A stretch of DNA of 64,000 nt from Indolivaga macrotermitis (GTDB lineage: Bacteria; Bacteroidota; Bacteroidia; Bacteroidales; Dysgonomonadaceae), in assembly GCF_900128985.1 (NCBI RefSeq), contig NZ_FQUC01000018.1:17511-81510 (forward strand), given 5' to 3'. The notes under the pieces were generated by a model. That model did no database searches. It was not told where the DNA came from and saw only the letters and a list, made by a program, of their open reading frames with translations. Made by a program: the position numbers and the translations under genes. Positions 16,887 to 25,715 of the stretch are shown one piece after another; positions within the stretch are counted from its first letter, which is position 1, and each line of letters opens with the position of its first letter.

Positions 16887-17581
16887 TGGAAAAGAGAAAT
16901 AAAACATTAGTTGTTATACCAGCTCGTGGAGGAAGTAAAGGTATTCCATATAAAAATATAAAAAAATTAGGAGGCAAGCCATTGATCTATTATTCAATAG
17001 GTGTTGCAAGGCTCTTGTTTTCAGATGATGATATTTGTGTTTCAACAGATGATACTAAGATTATTAGTGCTGTGGAAAACTATGGATTGCCTGTTCCGTT
17101 TGTTCGGCCAGATATTCTCGCTACAGATACCGCTACAACACAAGATGTTCTTTTGCATGCTGTAGATTTCTATAGATCGAAGGGAAAGGAATATGATAGA
17201 ATATTGTTATTGCAGCCCACATCTCCTTTAAGAACCGAAGAAGATATAAAGAGTGCAATGTCGTTATATGATGATAGTATTGATATGGTTGTTTCAGTAA
17301 AGGAATCTCATGCCGCAGTTGTATTATGTGAAGACAATGACGAGGGTTTTCTTGAGTCGATCTTTAACAAAGGGACATTACGTAGGCAGGAAATCAAAAA
17401 ATATTATGAATATAATGGGTCTATATATCTAATAAATGTAGAATCATTGTTAACAAAAGGATTGAGTTCTTTCGATAAAAAAAGAAAATATGTCATGCCT
17501 ACAGAACGTTCGATCGATATTGATACTTTATTTGATTGGTTTACTGTGGAATATATTTTACATCAAAAAAATGAAGTTTAA
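16886..17581 (+). CDS. legF: CMP-legionaminate/CMP-sialate synthetase (NeuA family)
   Basis: This protein (231 residues from the ATG at 16886; a GTG at 16883 adds one residue) activates a nonulosonic acid with CTP. It has VVIPARGGSKGIPYKNIKKL near the N-terminus, STDDTKI, LLQPTSPLRTEEDI near residue 100, YYEYNGSIYLIN and the SIDIDTLFDW motif near the C-terminus. It lies at the end of the legB-ptmE block and uses the product of the NeuB-family synthase. The CMP-sugar would be the donor for a glycosyltransferase, for which the next gene is the best candidate. A 126-base gap follows, the first real gap since rfbB. Confidence 0.9.
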   Translation: MEKRNKTLVVIPARGGSKGIPYKNIKKLGGKPLIYYSIGVARLLFSDDDICVSTDDTKIISAVENYGLPVPFVRPDILATDTATTQDVLLHAVDFYRSKGKEYDRILLLQPTSPLRTEEDIKSAMSLYDDSIDMVVSVKESHAAVVLCEDNDEGFLESIFNKGTLRRQEIKKYYEYNGSIYLINVESLLTKGLSSFDKKRKYVMPTERSIDIDTLFDWFTVEYILHQKNEV

Positions 17582-17707
17582 TTAATACTCCTAATTGTAT
17601 TTAGGTAGCAGTATGTTTTTGACCATATTTTTATTTTAGAACGACATGTAGGTAAATTTCAGGAATTTATATAGTTCATTTATGTATAATTATTTAATTC
17701 GTATAGA

Positions 17708-19324
17708 ATGCTGCAAAAGGTTATAAATCTGATTTCTCCATTACTATTTAAGATTCGTTATAGTAGTAAGAAGAATCCATTTAAAATTTTATCTGAAATT
17801 TTGGGTAAAAATTCTGATTATCAGAAAAATACTAAGGGGTTAATATTGATTGCTCCTTTGAGGGTTTCACCTACATCAAACTTGTTTGAAGCTCTTATTG
17901 GTAAATATTTTCAGATAAAAGGATATACTGTTAAATCTTTTATGTGTAATCAGCTAGTTATAAAATGTGAGAATATTCAGGAAACCCGAAATAAGTATTT
18001 GACCTGTGCTCTTTGTCTAAAAGAACAGCGTAAATTTGAAAGCTTTTTAGGTATAGAAAGTATAAAAGCTACAGATTATGTATCAAGTGAGGAAAGAAAA
18101 AAAATACGAGCAATTATAAATGAAAAAGAGTTTGTTACTGATGACGATTTTGTGTTTGACGGGGTCAACCTAAAAGAATATATTATATCAGCTTATATGA
18201 GGTATAGACTTAGAAGTGAGGTACCATCATATTCTGAGCCTCTGTTTAAGCAGTTTGCATATACTTCTTTTTTATTTGCCAGAGCGACTACTAATATAAT
18301 AAAATTGTATAAAATAGATAGATTGATTATCTCTCATGGAATATACGGTACTTGGGGGACTGTGTTAGAAGTCTTCAAAAAACATAAAATACCTTCTCTT
18401 GTTTGGGGAAGAGGATATATTGGGCAAGGTAACTTAATATTTGGACATAATATGTCTTATGCAGAAGAATTTGTTAAAGAGACAGCTGAGGTTTATTCGG
18501 ACATAGTGTTAGATGGTGAGAAAATTAATATAGTAAATGATTATTTTACTAGAAAATCAGATCCAAATAGCGGTGTCGATTATGTAAATTATTATAAAGG
18601 TCTTTCTCCCGGAGAATTTGATGTTAAAGCCTTCTTTGATAATATTACTCAATACACGAAAAAATACGGAATGTTTACTAATATACCTTGGGATGGGCAA
18701 ATGCTAAATAAGACAGAAGCCTTTCCTTCTGTACGTTCTTATGTAAGAAGCACTATCAAGTGGTTTAGTGAAAATCCGGATTGTGCATTAATAATAAGGG
18801 CTCATCCTGCAGAAAAATCTAGAAAAACAGCTAAGTCGACGGAAACTTTTGAGGAACTTTTATTTAACGAATATAGTATTTTACCTCCTAATGTTTTCTT
18901 TTTAAAACCAGATAACCCAATCACAAGCTATGAGGTTGCAAAACTTATTGATGCTGTTACTATTTATGGTTCTACGATGGGATTAGAGTTAGCTCTGAAA
19001 AAATTGCCTATAATTCAGACTGGTAAAAACAATGTTTCTTACAAAGGAATTGTATTTGATGCCAAGAATGAATCTGATTACTATGAGTTACTTGATAGAG
19101 TGAGGGTCTCCAATCTTCAGGTTTCAGAAGATATGTATAACAATGCTTTAAAATATGGTTACTACTGGATAAAACAACGACATATAGAGGATTCCTCAGT
19201 TAATCTGAAGCAATTACTCTTCCAAAGTTTTAATTTTTCAAATTCGGAGGAACTTATAAAGGACCAAACTCTAGAATTTGTTTATAACAAGATTATATCG
19301 AATAGTAAAGTGATAAAAAAATGA
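17708..19324 (+). CDS. Putative GT-B glycosyltransferase, candidate CMP-nonulosonate transferase
   Basis: This 538-residue protein has no close family that I can name. It lacks a signal peptide and clear membrane segments, so it is probably cytosolic or peripheral. An N-terminal Rossmann-like half begins with GLILIAPLRVSPTSN (near residue 45). A cysteine-containing stretch (CALCLKEQRKF) lies near residues 99-110. In the second half PWDGQML (Asp329-Gly330), RAHPAEKS (His366-Pro367) and YGSTMGLELA (Ser422-Thr423) occur in the order of the (D/E)(D/E)G, HP and S(S/T) motifs known from CMP-sialic acid and CMP-Kdo transferases. Directly following legF, it could transfer the legionaminic-type sugar. 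That is inference; a general capsule-synthesis protein is the alternative. It overlaps the next gene by 4 bases. Confidence 0.6.
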   Translation: MLQKVINLISPLLFKIRYSSKKNPFKILSEILGKNSDYQKNTKGLILIAPLRVSPTSNLFEALIGKYFQIKGYTVKSFMCNQLVIKCENIQETRNKYLTCALCLKEQRKFESFLGIESIKATDYVSSEERKKIRAIINEKEFVTDDDFVFDGVNLKEYIISAYMRYRLRSEVPSYSEPLFKQFAYTSFLFARATTNIIKLYKIDRLIISHGIYGTWGTVLEVFKKHKIPSLVWGRGYIGQGNLIFGHNMSYAEEFVKETAEVYSDIVLDGEKINIVNDYFTRKSDPNSGVDYVNYYKGLSPGEFDVKAFFDNITQYTKKYGMFTNIPWDGQMLNKTEAFPSVRSYVRSTIKWFSENPDCALIIRAHPAEKSRKTAKSTETFEELLFNEYSILPPNVFFLKPDNPITSYEVAKLIDAVTIYGSTMGLELALKKLPIIQTGKNNVSYKGIVFDAKNESDYYELLDRVRVSNLQVSEDMYNNALKYGYYWIKQRHIEDSSVNLKQLLFQSFNFSNSEELIKDQTLEFVYNKIISNSKVIKK

Positions 19325-20562
19325 AATATACTTTAATTAATTGCTACTCAGACAACAACAAAGGAGATCTAGGGATCATTTTATCCACAATAGATTTTTT
19401 GAAGGAAACAGATAAGAATGCTGAGATTATTGGTGTGTCAACATACAATAAGTCAGATCCTTATTTTGAAACAGAACATGAAATTTTAAAAACTAATATT
19501 CCGATGTTTCCAGCTATATTTGGAGAATTGAATATCGGGTCTTCGAAAAATGCTGTTTTGAAGATGCTAAGGTTTGCTTTCGATACTTTGAGAATTCTAT
19601 TACTGATGATTTTGCCTCAAAGAATAGGGCTAAGTATTTTGTTTAGTAAAGCCGAAAAGAGGTCTATTGATGAAATTAAATCGTCAGACTATGTAGTCAG
19701 TAAAGGAGGAAGTTTTTTATGTAATGAAAAGGATCTGAGATCCAAAATAGCATTGATTAGATTTCTTTATATATTTTTTCTATGTATAAAGATGAAGAAA
19801 AAAGTGGTTATATTATGTCAATCATTAGGGCCTGTTTATGGGAAATTTAGTAGATATTTGTTAAATAAGATATTGGTTAGATGTGATGCTGTTGTTCTTA
19901 GGGAAGATTTTTGTATTAAGAAATATAATTATTTGACTCTACCCAAAGAGAGAGTTTATTATTTAAATGATATTGCTTTTTTCTTTGAACCAACTCCTTT
20001 TAATTGCTCCTTTCTTTTATCTGATAGATTCAGAGTAGGAATGACCGTGAAACATGTTTCTGCAGATAAGGATTTCAAATTCCAGCAGATGATGCTGAAT
20101 TCTATAATGTATTGTATAGATGCTTATAACTGTGATATATTTATATTTCCTCATGTAACTATTGATAATGATTTACATGCAGCTTATGAAATATATAATA
20201 AATTACCAGATAAATATAAGCCCTTTGTTACAGTTTTTAGTGATAATTATGAAGGAGGTGAATTGAAATATATGTATAAACAGATGGATATGTTTATAGG
20301 AACTCGGCTTCATTCTACAATATTTGCTATGGGGGTTTATGTTCCTTGTGTTTGTATATCATATCATGGAACCAAATCACAAGGTATTTTTAATAATTTA
20401 GATAGTTTAAAGTATGTTGTTGAAGAATATGATGATGTTGTATTAAATATGACAATAGACTTACTTTATAAAAATAGAGATGAACAACGTAAAGTATTGG
20501 AAACTAGCTTGATGTTGCAAAAACAACTTTTTGAAGTCACATTTAAGGAAGTGTTTAGGTAA
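19321..20562 (+). CDS. Polysaccharide pyruvyl transferase family protein
   Basis: This 413-residue protein has the layout of the polysaccharide pyruvyl transferase family: an N-terminal NCYSDNNKGDLGIILS segment, a central SKGGSFLCNEKDLRS, VILCQSLGPVYGKFS and VVLREDFC, and the C-terminal FIGTRLHSTIFAMGVYVP signature followed by YHGTKSQGI. Family members move pyruvate from phosphoenolpyruvate onto a sugar as a ketal, or transfer sugars in some cases. The product would be a negatively charged modification on the repeat unit. Its start overlaps the upstream gene (ATGA) and its stop overlaps the flippase start by one base. Together with the next two genes it is among the most AT-rich parts of the locus. 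Confidence 0.82.
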   Translation: MKYTLINCYSDNNKGDLGIILSTIDFLKETDKNAEIIGVSTYNKSDPYFETEHEILKTNIPMFPAIFGELNIGSSKNAVLKMLRFAFDTLRILLLMILPQRIGLSILFSKAEKRSIDEIKSSDYVVSKGGSFLCNEKDLRSKIALIRFLYIFFLCIKMKKKVVILCQSLGPVYGKFSRYLLNKILVRCDAVVLREDFCIKKYNYLTLPKERVYYLNDIAFFFEPTPFNCSFLLSDRFRVGMTVKHVSADKDFKFQQMMLNSIMYCIDAYNCDIFIFPHVTIDNDLHAAYEIYNKLPDKYKPFVTVFSDNYEGGELKYMYKQMDMFIGTRLHSTIFAMGVYVPCVCISYHGTKSQGIFNNLDSLKYVVEEYDDVVLNMTIDLLYKNRDEQRKVLETSLMLQKQLFEVTFKEVFR

Positions 20563-21806
20563 TGTCAAGTTATATTTTGAGAATATTAAAAAAAATAGGT
20601 ATAGGAGAGTCTTCCTATAAAGCTGATTTTATTAATTTTTCGATAGGCTATATTATAGCCTCCGCTCTATCACTTTTGTCTATAGTGGTTGTTAATAAAT
20701 ACCTGCAACCAGAAGAATTAGGCCGGTTTTCCTATATTAAATCAATATTAGAGTTGCTTTATGGAGTATTATCTGTAAATATATATTCTAGCTATCTTCG
20801 GTTTAATATTAAAGGGGATAACCCTCATGTAAAGAGACTCGTACATCGTGTTGTCCTATTTTCGACTGTTGTTCTGGTTTTCTTTATTTTCTTTTTTACA
20901 AAAAGTTTCATCTGTATTCCTTTTGCTTTTATTATCATTTATAATGAAAGAATGTACTATTTTCGGTCGTTAATGAAAATGAAGGAGTTAAATATAGCAA
21001 GAATCTTACCTGTATTCCTAACTTTTTTAATCATTACAGGTCTCTTCTTATTTTTTAAAGATTTGGTAACAGGATATATGATTATTGGAGCGTACGGAAT
21101 AGGATATACTGTTTGTCTGTTACTGTTGAAAGGTTCTGGGCAAGAAACTATCGAGAAGCAAGAATTTGATATAATTCCAACAAAGACTATTCTTAAATTT
21201 TGTATTCCTGCTATGTTACTTGTACTAGTTGATTGGATATTAAATTTTTCAGCTCAAATTTTCATAAAAGAACATTTTGGTTATTTTGATGTTGCGCGTT
21301 ATGCAGTAAGCCAAAGAGCTTTGTTGACAATAAAACTTTTTACGGGACTTTTATTGATGTTTTATCCAATGATGTATTATAGAGAAATAGCAAAAGGCAA
21401 TCAGACGTTAATAAGAAAAAGCCGTTATATCATGATTTTTCTCGTATTATCTCTTGCTTTACTATTATTTGTTTTCTCAAAGTATGTTTATATTCTTATG
21501 GGAGCAAAAGCCTACGTCAATGATTTAGGTTTGTTTAGAGTATTGTTAATTGCTGAATGTGTGAGAGTTGTATCTTCTTTTTTCTTGATGTATCTGACAT
21601 ATGTATTGAAAACGGTTCTCAATCTTTTGATTTATTTGACTAGTGCAATGTTAAACATTGTTTTACTGTTTTTTTTCCTAAAAGATGGAGGTATTATATT
21701 TGCTGCATATTCATCACTAATATCGACAATTCTAATTTTTGTATTATCAATCGTTATAGCACATAAACAAGAGAATGCTTTTTTTAGAAAACAGCAACTA
21801 TCTTAA
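20562..21806 (+). CDS. wzx: Wzx-type oligosaccharide flippase
   Basis: This 414-residue polytopic membrane protein has about 12 hydrophobic segments and begins with FINFSIGYIIASALSLLSIVVVN followed by NKYLQPEELGRFSYIKS (written here as two overlapping phrases), the usual start of the polysaccharide biosynthesis/MOP superfamily. It should move lipid-linked repeat units across the inner membrane. The start codon overlaps the pyruvyl transferase stop (TAATG), so the two genes are probably coupled. The 42-base gap to the polymerase gene holds a short AT-rich hairpin. Confidence 0.82.
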   Translation: MSSYILRILKKIGIGESSYKADFINFSIGYIIASALSLLSIVVVNKYLQPEELGRFSYIKSILELLYGVLSVNIYSSYLRFNIKGDNPHVKRLVHRVVLFSTVVLVFFIFFFTKSFICIPFAFIIIYNERMYYFRSLMKMKELNIARILPVFLTFLIITGLFLFFKDLVTGYMIIGAYGIGYTVCLLLLKGSGQETIEKQEFDIIPTKTILKFCIPAMLLVLVDWILNFSAQIFIKEHFGYFDVARYAVSQRALLTIKLFTGLLLMFYPMMYYREIAKGNQTLIRKSRYIMIFLVLSLALLLFVFSKYVYILMGAKAYVNDLGLFRVLLIAECVRVVSSFFLMYLTYVLKTVLNLLIYLTSAMLNIVLLFFFLKDGGIIFAAYSSLISTILIFVLSIVIAHKQENAFFRKQQLS

Positions 21807-21848
21807 AAATAAAAGATTACTTTTATTTAAAAGTAAGACAGTATATAT

Positions 21849-23030
21849 ATGGATGTTTGGAATCTGATTCTTTTTTTGTTTGGCCTTTTTAATGTATGTA
21901 TTGCCTTTTATAGTATATGGCGATGTAAACTAAGATCTTATAACTTATACTTCGTCATATTTTATTTAGGACTAACTTTTAATTGTTTAAAATTAAGTAT
22001 TTTTCAGACAGATAAAACATTTGTTGATTTATACTATTTTGGGGTCGGGCCATTAGCTTTTACTTTTATTTTATTTCTGTTTGAACATCTGCCTAAATTA
22101 AAAACAGATGTGAAATACTCTCTTGTAAATTTGGATTTTCTATATATATGTCTCTTAATCGGATTTTTGGGGCTTAAGCTGTATATTGTCTCTGTTGTTG
22201 GTCTTAGAATAGAATCTCTATTTTACAGTACTTTTCTTGTGTCAGGAGAAGAGTATAGCATTCCTGGAATATCAGGTCTGGTAGGAATTTTGCAATGGAT
22301 GCTACTTATTTTCTCTCCTTATGTCAAAAAGAAATATGTGGTGATTGCTTTTGTTGGAATTATAGTTTTTGCTGTATTGCATGTTAAAAGAGGAGATATA
22401 CTTAGACTATTCTCATTCCTACTTTGCTATTTTGTTTATAAACAGATATATTTATCAGGATTACTAAATAAAAAAATGCTAAAATATGTCTGTTTAGGAT
22501 TATTAGTTTTTTTATCCTTTGTCCTTCTTGGGAATCTTAGACAAGAGGCTAGGGGAGGAGGTTCTGATAGTTTGTCAAATAATATTGGGATTAAAGATGC
22601 TTCCCCTGCATTATCGTGGGTATACGGATATGTTGCTATAAATTATGATGTTGTTAGAGCGTATTTTGACGAAATTCCAACTCAAAAACCAACAGTAGTT
22701 GAACAGTTGTTTTCGGGAAGTGACGCAGACTCTGAACCTGAGTCTGGAATAAATGGTTTTAATGCATCAACATTTATTAGTCAATTTATTAAAGATTTTG
22801 GGGTTTTCTATTTTATAGAAATGGTAGTTTTTGCGTTGATCTTGGGTATATTGATTTATATTATTAGATCAATAAATTTTTTGGGATGCTACGTTTTTAT
22901 TTTAAGTTTATTGTTATTTGCCTTTTTTGGAAACTATTTGGCTAATAGAAGTATCTTTTTTGCTTTACTCTTAAGCATTTTCTTTTTCTCATTAGCTAGT
23001 GAGAATCGGAAGAGAGTAGTGTGGGATTAA
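21849..23030 (+). CDS. wzy: Wzy-type polysaccharide polymerase (membrane protein)
   Basis: This 393-residue protein has about 10-11 hydrophobic segments and a larger hydrophilic loop between about residues 225 and 300 (containing NLRQEARGGGSD). That arrangement is typical of O-antigen or capsule polymerases. Wzy proteins share little sequence, so the call rests on topology and on its position next to wzx with wzz upstream. It would join repeat units on the periplasmic face. A membrane-bound O-acetyltransferase is a weaker alternative. Confidence 0.72.
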   Translation: MDVWNLILFLFGLFNVCIAFYSIWRCKLRSYNLYFVIFYLGLTFNCLKLSIFQTDKTFVDLYYFGVGPLAFTFILFLFEHLPKLKTDVKYSLVNLDFLYICLLIGFLGLKLYIVSVVGLRIESLFYSTFLVSGEEYSIPGISGLVGILQWMLLIFSPYVKKKYVVIAFVGIIVFAVLHVKRGDILRLFSFLLCYFVYKQIYLSGLLNKKMLKYVCLGLLVFLSFVLLGNLRQEARGGGSDSLSNNIGIKDASPALSWVYGYVAINYDVVRAYFDEIPTQKPTVVEQLFSGSDADSEPESGINGFNASTFISQFIKDFGVFYFIEMVVFALILGILIYIIRSINFLGCYVFILSLLLFAFFGNYLANRSIFFALLLSIFFFSLASENRKRVVWD

Positions 23031-23078
23031 AGATATACCTAAGTTTCTCAAATAGATATTAGAGATAATATATTTAAT

Positions 23079-24206
23079 ATGAGATTAATAGTTAATACAT
23101 CATCTTTGTTTGCAGGAGGAGGGGTACAGGTTGCCTTATCCTTTCTTGAAGAATGTAAATTGTATACAGAAAATGAATATTATGTATTTGTATGTACATC
23201 TATTAATGATCAAATAGATGTATCGAGCTATCCTGATAACTTTAAATTCTATTTAATAGAGAGGAAAAATAATGTAATTAAAAATATCCTCTTTTTACAA
23301 AAGATTTTGTCTAAGCTAGAAAAAGAGATTAATCCCGATTGTGTTTTTACTATATTCGGTCCATCGTATTGGACCCCCAAAAAGCCCCATCTGCTAGGCT
23401 TTGCTACTGGTCACTATATATATCCGGAATCTCCATTTTTTCAAAAGATATCGGCTTTCGATAGGATTAAATGGGAGTTGAAAAAAAGACTACATTTATT
23501 CTTTTATAAAAGAAATGCTCAGTTTTTTCATATAGAAACACATGATGCCAAAAAGCGGCTTGCCCCTTTCTTAGGAGCCTCTCCGAATAATATTTTTGTT
23601 GTTTCTAATACTTATAGCCCATTCTTTAATTATCCATTGAAAAAAGAAAATATTTTGAGGGATAAACGCGAAAATACTATTCGGTTTTTAATTTTGTCAG
23701 CATATTATTCCCATAAAAATTTGGATATATTAAATAAAGTTATTCCAATTTTGCGAGAAAAAGGAATAGATAATGTCGAATTTGTAACAACATTGTCTCG
23801 GGAGGTATATGAAGAGAAATTTACTGAAGATGCAAAATGTTATATGTATAACATAGGTCCTGTACTTGCGAAAGACTGTCCTAAGTTGTATTCTGAATGT
23901 GACTTTCTGTTTTTACCAACATTGATAGAATGCTTTTCAGCTAATTATCCGGAGGCAATGAAGATGAATAAACCTATTTTGACGTCAGATTTGCCTTTTG
24001 CCAGAGGGCTTTGTGAAGATGCTGCATTGTATTTTGACTCTGATAATCCAGAAGATATTAGTCTGAAAATTATTAATATCATTGGAGATAGACAGTTACA
24101 AGAGAAATTAGTTGAAAATGGGAAAAGAAGATTAAAAGATTTTCTAACAGCTAAAGAGAGAGCAGGAGAATACCTGAAAATATGTCGTCAAATATCGCTA
24201 AAATGA
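23079..24206 (+). CDS. Glycosyltransferase family 4-like protein
   Basis: This 375-residue GT-B protein has the N-terminal acceptor-domain motif VNTSSLFAGGGVQVALSF and a C-terminal donor domain from about 200 with ILSAYYSHKNLDILNKVIP, the segment LYSECDFLFLPTLIECFSA (near 273) and the E-x7-E type site NYPEAMKMNKPILTSDLPFAR. It should transfer a sugar onto the lipid-linked repeat unit at the cytosolic membrane face. The acceptor and donor cannot be read from sequence. It lies between the polymerase gene and the FucNAc module. Confidence 0.85.
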   Translation: MRLIVNTSSLFAGGGVQVALSFLEECKLYTENEYYVFVCTSINDQIDVSSYPDNFKFYLIERKNNVIKNILFLQKILSKLEKEINPDCVFTIFGPSYWTPKKPHLLGFATGHYIYPESPFFQKISAFDRIKWELKKRLHLFFYKRNAQFFHIETHDAKKRLAPFLGASPNNIFVVSNTYSPFFNYPLKKENILRDKRENTIRFLILSAYYSHKNLDILNKVIPILREKGIDNVEFVTTLSREVYEEKFTEDAKCYMYNIGPVLAKDCPKLYSECDFLFLPTLIECFSANYPEAMKMNKPILTSDLPFARGLCEDAALYFDSDNPEDISLKIINIIGDRQLQEKLVENGKRRLKDFLTAKERAGEYLKICRQISLK

Positions 24207-24253
24207 GGACTTTGATTAGATAGTTTAATGTAATTTATAATTAATGAGATATT

Positions 24254-25267
24254 ATGTTTAAGGATAAAACTTTATTGATTACTGGTGGAACCGGTTCTTT
24301 TGGAAATGCTGTATTAAAAAGATTTTTGGATTCAGACTTAAAAGAAATTCGAATTTTTAGTCGAGATGAGAAAAAACAGGATGATATGCGTCATGCATTA
24401 CAAAACCCGAAAGTGAAATTCTACATTGGTAATGTAAGGGATAAGCGAAGTGTTGATAATGTGATGTCAGGGGTTGACTTTATTTTTCACGCAGCAGCAT
24501 TAAAGCAAGTTCCATCCTGTGAATTTTTTCCTATTGAGGCTGTTAACACTAATATATTAGGAACGCAGAATGTATTGGACTCTGCAGTAAGTCATGGTGT
24601 AAAACGTGTTGTAGTCTTAAGTACAGATAAGGCAGCCTATCCAATTAATGCAATGGGAATGAGTAAGGCATTGATGGAAAAGGTGGCAATAGCGAAAGCT
24701 CGCTCTTTAGGACAAGATGCCTCAACTACTATTTGCTGTACACGTTATGGGAATGTAATGGCTAGTAGGGGGTCTGTAATTCCTCTATTTATTGATCAAA
24801 TAAAGGCTGGAAAGGACTTGACTGTGACTGACCCCAATATGACTCGTTTTATGATGACTTTGGATGATGCTGTCGATTTAGTTTTGTTTGCTTTTGAACA
24901 TGGGAATAATGGAGACTTATTTGTTCAAAAAGCTCCGGCAGCTACAATTGAAACTCTTGCGCAGTCAGTTTTAAGACTTTATCATTCAACGAATAAAGTG
25001 TTAACAATAGGAACTCGGCATGGAGAAAAGTTATACGAAACATTGGTCACTCGCGAAGAAATGGCTAAATCTCAGGATTTAGGTGACTACTTTAGAATTC
25101 CTGCTGATAATAGAGACCTAAATTATGATAAATTTTTTATTGAAGGAGAGTCGAAAATTTCTGTGATAGATGATTATCATTCTCATAATACTGCACGTTT
25201 AGATGTAGAAGGAATGACTAAATTATTGTTGAAACTTGATTTGATAAAAGAAGATTTAAATTTATAA
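24254..25267 (+). CDS. capE: CapE-type UDP-GlcNAc 4,6-dehydratase/5-epimerase
   Basis: This 337-residue SDR protein starts the UDP-N-acetyl-L-fucosamine route (FnlA, WbjB, CapE). It has ITGGTGSFGNAVLKRFL near residue 8, FSRDEKKQDDMRH near 35, HAAALKQVPSCEFFPIEAV near 83, STDKAAYPINAMGMSKALME near 128, and the C-terminal GTRHGEKLYETLVTREE. As known for this subgroup, Met replaces the usual Tyr of the YxxxK pair (MGMSK). The three following genes include the other two enzymes of the route. Confidence 0.92.
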   Translation: MFKDKTLLITGGTGSFGNAVLKRFLDSDLKEIRIFSRDEKKQDDMRHALQNPKVKFYIGNVRDKRSVDNVMSGVDFIFHAAALKQVPSCEFFPIEAVNTNILGTQNVLDSAVSHGVKRVVVLSTDKAAYPINAMGMSKALMEKVAIAKARSLGQDASTTICCTRYGNVMASRGSVIPLFIDQIKAGKDLTVTDPNMTRFMMTLDDAVDLVLFAFEHGNNGDLFVQKAPAATIETLAQSVLRLYHSTNKVLTIGTRHGEKLYETLVTREEMAKSQDLGDYFRIPADNRDLNYDKFFIEGESKISVIDDYHSHNTARLDVEGMTKLLLKLDLIKEDLNL

Positions 25268-25271
25268 TAAT

Positions 25272-25706
25272 ATGTCGAAGATACAGGTTATAGAAGGTGA
25301 AATATATACAGATGATAGGGGTATAATATCATCTTTAAATAAATTCTCCTTCGAAGGAGTAAAAAGGTATTACGTTATCCATCATCCTGATACAATTACT
25401 CTGAGAGGATGGCACGGTCATCAGTATGAAGCTAAGTGGTTTTATTGTTTAAAAGGTTCTTTTACTTTAGCTTTTGTGGAAATAGATAACTGGGAAAACC
25501 CTTCGACAAATTTGAAACCTGAAATATTTAGATTATCTCAATCGAAGAGTGAGATAATCTGTTTACCTCAAGGTTATGCTAATTGTATAAAAGCAAATGA
25601 AGTGGATTCTATACTACTTGTGTTCTCAGGGAAAAAATTAGAAGATGCATTAAACGACTCATGGCGCTACGATAGTATGTTATGGGTTGATTGGTCTAAA
25701 TATTAA
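25272..25706 (+). CDS. WxcM/FdtA-like cupin protein
   Basis: This 144-residue single-domain cupin has EIYTDDRGIISSLN near the N-terminus, then RGWHGHQYEAKWFYCLKG near residues 42-59 and CLPQGYANCIKA. The family includes 3,4-ketoisomerases of dTDP-sugars (FdtA) and uncharacterised sugar epimerase-like proteins. The canonical CapE-CapF-CapG route needs no such enzyme, so its exact role here is unknown. It starts 4 bases after capE and ends 9 bases before capF, so it is part of the same transcript. Possible roles are an extra isomerisation or assistance to capF. Confidence 0.75.
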   Translation: MSKIQVIEGEIYTDDRGIISSLNKFSFEGVKRYYVIHHPDTITLRGWHGHQYEAKWFYCLKGSFTLAFVEIDNWENPSTNLKPEIFRLSQSKSEIICLPQGYANCIKANEVDSILLVFSGKKLEDALNDSWRYDSMLWVDWSKY

Positions 25707-25715
25707 TTCAGAATA

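Noticed and set aside
13668..17581. Sialic acid (Neu5Ac) synthesis by neuB-neuC-neuA
   Set aside because: The three genes alone would fit, but legB, legC, the acetyltransferase and ptmE directly beside them fit legionaminate better. Not fully excluded.
21807..21828. Hairpin between wzx and wzy as a terminator
   Set aside because: The 9-base stem is all A-T except one pair and is not followed by a clear T-run; too weak to call.
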